Positions 59,221 through 64,000 of a DNA stretch of 64,000 nucleotides are shown here, one piece after another (positions within the stretch are counted from its first letter, which is position 1; the number at the start of each line of letters is the position of its first letter). Below the pieces are notes generated by a model. It saw only the letters and a program-made list of their open reading frames with translations, ran no database searches and was not told where the DNA came from. Source of the stretch: an uncultured Lachnospiraceae bacterium (GTDB lineage Bacteria; Bacillota; Clostridia; Lachnospirales; Lachnospiraceae); contig CAJUEX010000012.1 in NCBI GenBank assembly GCA_910585715.1, forward strand, positions 18,829-82,828, given 5' to 3'. Made by a program: the position numbers and the translations under genes.

Positions 59221-60825
59221 TTATTGATACTCTATCATGCAAGGATATGCATATCCCTGAGAATAATCAAGCTCCAAAAGATATGCGGGAGTATCTTCCT
59301 TTGCTTCATAAATATAATAATCTTCCAAATGTCCATGAGTAGTATATCCTCTCTCATAGATTACGCATTCTTTTTCATCATAATAACTGTCGAGAACGCA
59401 GAGTGTTGTGCCAAACACTTTTGGATTGTGATTATAACTCCTATAAAATAAAGTTCCATCATCCCGATATACGTATTTTATTTCTTTTAATTTTTCAGGC
59501 TCACTGTTTTCGGAAGCTTCTTCCAACAGCCCCTGTGACAAAAAATAATCCGGCTTACCTGCTGGTGTATATTCCATGATTTCATTATAGTCTTTTACTA
59601 AATCTTGCTCATCCGGCTTCCCTTCATATATTTTGGAATAGGCATCCTCTCCTTTCCACTTTTCTTTTAAAACGGTATTCCCGGCAAATCCATACAGCTT
59701 CGCACATTTTTCCTTTTGGCTGTTAACATAATATTCATAAGCAATACCGCAAAACTGTCCTGATGGTCCGTTCTGATATAATTCTAACTGGAGATTATTG
59801 TGCCTGTCATAATATTGATATACAGGAGCACTATTTTCAAATCCAAACTCCGCTAACAATGCCTCCCGGCTTTTATACTCTGCCGTACGGGTCTTATCTT
59901 CTGTTCCCTCTTCCACAATCCATACAGGCAAAAAAGGTGGCTCTTCAAAATCCCGTATTTCAAGTCCATCCATGTCAGAAATAAAGGCTGAATTTTTTCT
60001 CAATTCAATAGATACAATCTCCGGTCTGTTAAACACCCTGACGGGAATAACGCTATTGCCAAGCCCGCGGCTGATGAACATTACAGTATCTGACATTTCA
60101 TGCCGCCCGGAAGTGTACTTGGGAAAAAATCCCTGATCCGGAGCTATAAGCCCGCCCACAAAGGGAATGCGAAACTGTCCTCCATGAGCATGTCCTGTAA
60201 GAACCAAATCCACCTTTTCCCTGCTGTATCGTTCCAGATATTGAGGTTCATGAGCCAATAAAAGGACAAATTCCTTGTTTGTTTCCTCAAGCAGATTGTG
60301 CAGGGTGTCATCACCCAGATTTTCATCTGCAAGCCCTGCTATCAGAAAGCTTTCTGTTCCACAGGATATTTCTTTTGTTTCGTTTTCCAATATAATGATT
60401 CCTTTTTCCGAAAGACTTTTCATTAGTTTCTGCTTCTCATCATCAGTCATCCAGTTCTCGTGATTACCGGTCACATAATAAACCGGTGCGATTTTAGCGG
60501 CGCCTTCCATAAAATCCATTGCATGGTCAGTATGTCCGGGCTCTGCCAAGTCTCCCGTTACCACAATGATATCCGGATTTTCCTTTGATACGGCTTTTAA
60601 AAGCCGGGTCTGGTTTTTCCCAAAGCGCTTATTGTGCAGGTCTGAAATCTGTACAATTTTATAACCGTCCATTTCTGTTGTGATTTTTTCCGATGAGTAG
60701 GTGTATTTTGTTGTTGTCAGGTCGTTGTTCTGCCAAAAGCTGAAAACCAGAAACAGGATAAGCAGGATTAATAGTATTTTATGGCGTTTTTTCAAAAATT
60801 GTTTTTTCATAAGTTGCTTTTTCAT
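59221..60825 (-). CDS. Membrane-anchored metallophosphoesterase with unusual C-terminal extension
   Basis: 534 residues: a basic N-terminus with a small KKQ repeat, a membrane helix (~18-32), then a YkoQ/YaeI-like calcineurin-type phosphoesterase: QISDLHNKRFG, VTGDLAEPGHTDH, VTGNHENW, LLLAHEPQYL, LTGHAHGGQFRIP. After ~residue 285 comes a ~240-residue domain rich in Tyr, Asp and Glu with short YD-like strands, not part of the enzyme family. ATG 60825 follows TTGGAGAAA. The substrate is unknown; the family acts on phospholipid or lipid A-like phosphates. Confidence 0.85.
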   Translation of the reverse strand: MKKQLMKKQFLKKRHKILLILLILFLVFSFWQNNDLTTTKYTYSSEKITTEMDGYKIVQISDLHNKRFGKNQTRLLKAVSKENPDIIVVTGDLAEPGHTDHAMDFMEGAAKIAPVYYVTGNHENWMTDDEKQKLMKSLSEKGIIILENETKEISCGTESFLIAGLADENLGDDTLHNLLEETNKEFVLLLAHEPQYLERYSREKVDLVLTGHAHGGQFRIPFVGGLIAPDQGFFPKYTSGRHEMSDTVMFISRGLGNSVIPVRVFNRPEIVSIELRKNSAFISDMDGLEIRDFEEPPFLPVWIVEEGTEDKTRTAEYKSREALLAEFGFENSAPVYQYYDRHNNLQLELYQNGPSGQFCGIAYEYYVNSQKEKCAKLYGFAGNTVLKEKWKGEDAYSKIYEGKPDEQDLVKDYNEIMEYTPAGKPDYFLSQGLLEEASENSEPEKLKEIKYVYRDDGTLFYRSYNHNPKVFGTTLCVLDSYYDEKECVIYERGYTTHGHLEDYYIYEAKEDTPAYLLELDYSQGYAYPCMIEYQ

Positions 60826-60870
60826 AAATTTGTTTTCTCCAATGTGCTGTATATTAAGCTGAAAATTTTA

Positions 60871-61395
60871 TTATTTTAATTGCCAGAGTGAATTTCTTAG
60901 CCTGATAATAAACGGGAGGCACAAGTAATGTATCATCATAAATGGTAAAAAAACGGAATATACCTGCTTTATTTCATTAGCCCATATTATTATAATATGA
61001 AAGATTATAATTACAAATACAAAAAGCGCTAAAATAGTTTTCCCGGAACAGGAGGCTCCGTCTTCTTCATTATACCAATTGCATTTTCCATATCTTACGG
61101 CAGTATTGTTTTTTCCTACTGCCAGAATAATTTTCCCGTCAACACAATCATCCAGACTGCGGGATATTTTCACGGTATGTTCTTTATCATTATCATGATA
61201 CTTGACTATCGTATAAAATTCTCTCATTGCCCTTGATCTGTAAAAAATCCTGGAGCTGCCAAATTCCTGGATAATGCCTGTTTTTAAATGTTTTTTAAAG
61301 AAAGGATGTCTGGCTGTGAGGAATTCTTCGAAATATGTGAGCATGGCATAATAAAATACTATTAATGTTAGTGTCAATATAGCTTTTAAACTCAT
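60871..61395 (-). CDS. Small membrane protein, paralogue of the 62402-63391 product
   Basis: 174 residues with an N-terminal membrane segment, a ~90-residue cytosolic or surface domain and a C-terminal pair of hydrophobic segments. It shares with the gene at 62402 the pattern YxEEFLxAR, FGSS...SRAxxExYTIVxY, KISRSLDDCVDGKIILAV and RYGKCNWY. No known family is recognised. ATG 61395 follows AGGAGAAA. Confidence 0.65.
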   Translation of the reverse strand: MSLKAILTLTLIVFYYAMLTYFEEFLTARHPFFKKHLKTGIIQEFGSSRIFYRSRAMREFYTIVKYHDNDKEHTVKISRSLDDCVDGKIILAVGKNNTAVRYGKCNWYNEEDGASCSGKTILALFVFVIIIFHIIIIWANEIKQVYSVFLPFMMIHYLCLPFIIRLRNSLWQLK

Positions 61396-61524
61396 GATTT
61401 TCTCCTATTGTAAAGATTTTGGAAATGTTTTATACACACATTTAAAAACAACCTCTTTGTCTATTCCCGTAACCGATTTTTTTCGGACTGAATTTACAGT
61501 TACATAAATTTCTTATAAACTCTT

Positions 61525-62196
61525 TCAGATAAAAAAACAGAATATCCAGACAATATATTCAACCGCTAATACCATCAATAGCGTTTTGCTTAAATTTGGA
61601 TTCCCATATATGGCCTTATTCTTATCTTCTGATAATATTTCAATTTCGTCCATCATAATAAAATATTCATTCTCTTTGAAAGGATTTACCAAAACATTAA
61701 TGTACTCTTCTTTCTTCAAAATTTCTTCAAGAGACCCCGGAAACAAAGTCTCCGAAATTCTACTAATATTCAAGTTTTTTACCTGATAAAATACCAGACG
61801 CACTTCATCTTCACAAATATAATAACTTTGAATTCGGAAAGACCTGGTTCTTGCAGGCCAAATCTCACCACTTACATTTTTATCTATTGTTGTTTTTAGT
61901 AAAATTCCATTTTGTACCAGCCTGTTAAATTTGCGCTCATCCCCCCTTAATAAATGGAATAGGATAAATATTATTATCAACTCGCTTGCAATTGCAGTCA
62001 ATTTAAAACCCAAGTGTGTCATATTCATTAATTCAAAACGATGTTCCTCTATCGTAAAGAACATAATACACATAAATAATAGATTATTTAAAATGATTGC
62101 AATTAAAACTCCTTGAAAAATTCTACTTTGAATCAAAGATATTCTTTTATAAAATTTACTTGCTCTATTTTCTATTTTTTCTTTTTCTAAAAACAT
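61525..62196 (-). CDS. Membrane protein of unknown function
   Basis: 223 residues with two N-terminal hydrophobic segments (~26-48 and ~63-83), a ~110-residue soluble part (LLKTTIDKNVSGEIWPART, YEQ-like strands) and a C-terminal hydrophobic tail (LLMVLAVEYIVWIFCFFI). It lies between the two paralogues. No clear ribosome-binding site precedes ATG 62196. No family is recognised. Confidence 0.55.
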   Translation of the reverse strand: MFLEKEKIENRASKFYKRISLIQSRIFQGVLIAIILNNLLFMCIMFFTIEEHRFELMNMTHLGFKLTAIASELIIIFILFHLLRGDERKFNRLVQNGILLKTTIDKNVSGEIWPARTRSFRIQSYYICEDEVRLVFYQVKNLNISRISETLFPGSLEEILKKEEYINVLVNPFKENEYFIMMDEIEILSEDKNKAIYGNPNLSKTLLMVLAVEYIVWIFCFFI

Positions 62197-62401
62197 ATAT
62201 TATCTGTAATCCGTTTCTTTTTGTTTCATCAGCTATCCCATATGCTATTTCTCAGTTAAATACTACAAGGTATATGTTTTTCTCCACCGTGCCGTCTGGA
62301 CAGGTGTCTTTGCCAGCCGTCCATACTTATAAATTGTAATCCCGCCTTATATCTGTTACAAATAATTCATAACAAAACCACTTACAAAACATAAATATCA
62401 G

Positions 62402-63391
62402 CTAATCCTCAATTTGATTTAACACCTCATATTTACTCTCATCTTCCAATTCCAGCCTGACTTCCACAAAGTCTCCAATTTTTTCCCGGAAGTTAATATA
62501 CTGTATTTTTTGGTATTGTATTACCTCCTGGTCATTCTTTGCTTGGCATATAAGCTTTTTGGTTTCGTGGGTGTTATCTACGAAAATTACTTCTGCTAAA
62601 ACAATCCTGCTATCCGGGATGGAAATCTCTTCTTTTTCCTCCAGCCCTTTTGCCAAGAACGCGACAACAATAATAGTTGAAATAATGCCTACCATGCAGA
62701 TGCATATACTGCTCACATTACTATGTGCCATTATTATGAAATACAAAAACAAGCCATATATCAATGACGATATGGCAAAGAAAGCAATTAGTCCCTTTCG
62801 CCATTCGTTTTCATCTATCTTCATCCCTCCTGTGTCCTTCTTCCACATGAAATTTCTCATCTCAATTATCTGTTTTAAAAACACATAAGAAAGTACGGCA
62901 ACCAAAATATAAATCAAATACATCTTTGCCCACCTGAAATCATGTTGGATGCATCCTGCCATAAGACTAATCAGCGCTATTACCTGTAAGATTGCATAAA
63001 TGAAAATGCAATAATTGCATAAAGAAGTCCCACTTTCATTTATTCCGTTACATTGCCTCTGCCCAATGTACCAATTGCATTTTTCATATCTGGCGGCCAC
63101 CTTTCCATTTACTGCTAACACTATTTTCTTATCCAGCTGGTCGTCCATACTTCTGGATATTTTTCCTGTATACTTCTGATTTCCTATGAAATAACTGACT
63201 ATTGTATAATGTTCAAGAGCAGCTCTTGAACCAAATGCAAATTGGCATTTTCCAAACCCTTCTATACGAGCTGTTCTGATTACACCTCTAAACCATGGCT
63301 GTCTTGCAAACAGAAATTCCTGATAATATGTCAAAATCACAAAATGCATCACATATATATAAATAATAAGTAGATAACTATAATTATCCAT
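62402..63391 (-). CDS. Membrane protein, longer paralogue of the 60871-61395 product
   Basis: 329 residues. The first ~170 match the smaller paralogue: ILTYYQEFLFARQPWFRG, SRAALEHYTIVSYF, KISRSMDDQLDKKIVLAV, RYEKCNWY. Two more hydrophobic segments and a C-terminal soluble domain (RIVLAEVIFVDNTHETKKLI ... IGDFVEVRLELEDES) follow. The start is ATG 63391 with AAGGAGAATG; an upstream frame to 63457 lacks support. The function is unknown. Confidence 0.65.
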   Translation of the reverse strand: MDNYSYLLIIYIYVMHFVILTYYQEFLFARQPWFRGVIRTARIEGFGKCQFAFGSRAALEHYTIVSYFIGNQKYTGKISRSMDDQLDKKIVLAVNGKVAARYEKCNWYIGQRQCNGINESGTSLCNYCIFIYAILQVIALISLMAGCIQHDFRWAKMYLIYILVAVLSYVFLKQIIEMRNFMWKKDTGGMKIDENEWRKGLIAFFAISSLIYGLFLYFIIMAHSNVSSICICMVGIISTIIVVAFLAKGLEEKEEISIPDSRIVLAEVIFVDNTHETKKLICQAKNDQEVIQYQKIQYINFREKIGDFVEVRLELEDESKYEVLNQIED

Positions 63392-63543
63392 ATCATTCTC
63401 CTTGATTATCTTATCTGCTGTATCATCTCTTTTTTGATAATAATAGTGACATTTCATCTATGAAATAAATCCAAAAATTTAATCATAATAATACATCCGT
63501 CTTTTAAGCCTGATTTCCATAAGCACCGTTTTAATTCACCTGA

Positions 63544-63963
63544 TTATTTCTCATAATTTTTTTCAAAGTAAAATCTACTTATGGCATCAAGCCCTTCCTT
63601 ATCCTCTACTCTGACTATTACAACATTATAAGTCTCCTCTGTGGTAACAACACGATATGTACATTGAACATATGTTTTGGTGTTAAAATTCTTGCTATTT
63701 ACATTGACATTTTTTCCAGTCATTTCATAGCTTTCCAGACTCCCTTTCCAGTTTTCCATGACATCATTGGTGGCTTCATCCCAATCTGTTTCGCTGCTTT
63801 CCATAATTTCTTTCCAAAATAATCCTTGAAAGGTTTCCTTATCTTTCCCTGCAATTGCCTCAATGGATTGCTCCAAATATGCATCACATTTTTCATCTTT
63901 TAATAGATTTGCCCCACAACCGCTTAAAGCGCCAATCATGATAATAATTATAGTAAGCGACAT
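63544..63963 (-). CDS. Putative small lipoprotein
   Basis: 139 residues with a short hydrophobic leader and a lipobox-like IGALSGCGAN, then a soluble domain of the NTF2/DUF-lipoprotein style (DAYLEQSIEAIAGKDKETF ... YNVVIVRVEDKEGLDAISRFYFE). ATG 63963 has no clear ribosome-binding site, and the leader lacks positive residues; an in-frame stop lies four codons upstream, so the true start or a frameshift near the right edge is uncertain. Confidence 0.5.
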   Translation of the reverse strand: MSLTIIIIMIGALSGCGANLLKDEKCDAYLEQSIEAIAGKDKETFQGLFWKEIMESSETDWDEATNDVMENWKGSLESYEMTGKNVNVNSKNFNTKTYVQCTYRVVTTEETYNVVIVRVEDKEGLDAISRFYFEKNYEK

Positions 63964-64000
63964 AAATATTTTCTATTTACTTTTCGGATATCCCTTAGTA

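Noticed and set aside
61469..61503. Short GTAACCG ... CAGTTAC inverted tips resembling the palindromic element ends
   Set aside because: Only 35 bases, no core and weak pairing; could be chance.
1..64000. CRISPR arrays, rRNA or tRNA genes
   Set aside because: No regularly spaced short repeats, no rRNA-like stretches and no tRNA cloverleaf patterns were seen by eye; a tRNA scan would be decisive.

Overview
The window looks like chromosomal DNA of an anaerobic, spore-lineage Firmicute, most likely a Lachnospiraceae (Clostridium cluster XIVa). This rests on the gene content and order: sepF/yggS, a joined mre-pbp2-min-rodA cell-shape and division block, sporulation-type genes (yqfC/yqfD, a BofC-like protein, a SpoVB-like flippase), meso-diaminopimelate dehydrogenase, and Gram-positive ribosome-binding sites. 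No rRNA, tRNA, CRISPR array or recognisable transposase gene was found. Nearly everything is on the minus strand.

Layout. 1-4.9 kb: sepF (cut by the left edge), yggS, an HlyD-like protein, a small P-loop protein, a DacF-type carboxypeptidase and mgsA. 4.9-14.1 kb: one long minus-strand run, DUF4321-radC-mreB-mreC-mreD-PBP2-minC-minD-minE-rodA, that builds the side wall and places the septum. 14.3-15.6 kb: a PLP enzyme of the methionine gamma-lyase/aluminium-resistance family. 15.7-22.6 kb: an AT-rich accessory island, all minus strand. It carries a two-gene ABC-ATPase + TOPRIM pair, a 41-codon basic protein, a 31-codon ORF, and a Gabija-like pair (OLD-type ATPase/TOPRIM + UvrD-like helicase). 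22.7-24.1 kb: repeat debris, a GC-rich hairpin cluster and a zinc-ribbon membrane protein. 24.1-38.2 kb: DNA repair, tRNA modification, proline and folate genes (miaA, mutL, mutS, miaB, metF, proA, fthC, DUF896, proB). 38-48.4 kb: flavoproteins, a BofC-like protein, a flippase, a DUF3048 lipoprotein, then the yqfC-yqfD-phoH-HD-ybeY run and pdp. 48.7-64 kb: NYN/OST-HTH protein, YkgJ-like protein, ddh, a secreted transglutaminase-like protein, an XRE regulator with a domain-sharing partner, a BlaI/BlaR1 pair with operators, a chromate-transporter pair (the only clear plus-strand operon), a fused metallophosphoesterase and a cluster of small membrane proteins with two paralogues.

Two things stand out. 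First, the defence-like island is bounded by a 59-61 bp direct repeat. Its last 25 bases are identical in both copies, and the differences in the rest are transitions, several of them paired so that a small hairpin is kept. Each copy also sits where a promoter is expected, one for the PLP enzyme and one for the island operon. Second, at least seven intergenic sites carry one family of long palindromic elements. They share a conserved core and GTTCAG/CTGAAC tips, but their outer arms differ between copies while staying perfectly self-complementary within a copy. One copy is split by a second, 154-bp hairpin element with a 5-bp CTTAG target duplication. Functions of the island genes and of the repeats are inferred from motifs only.
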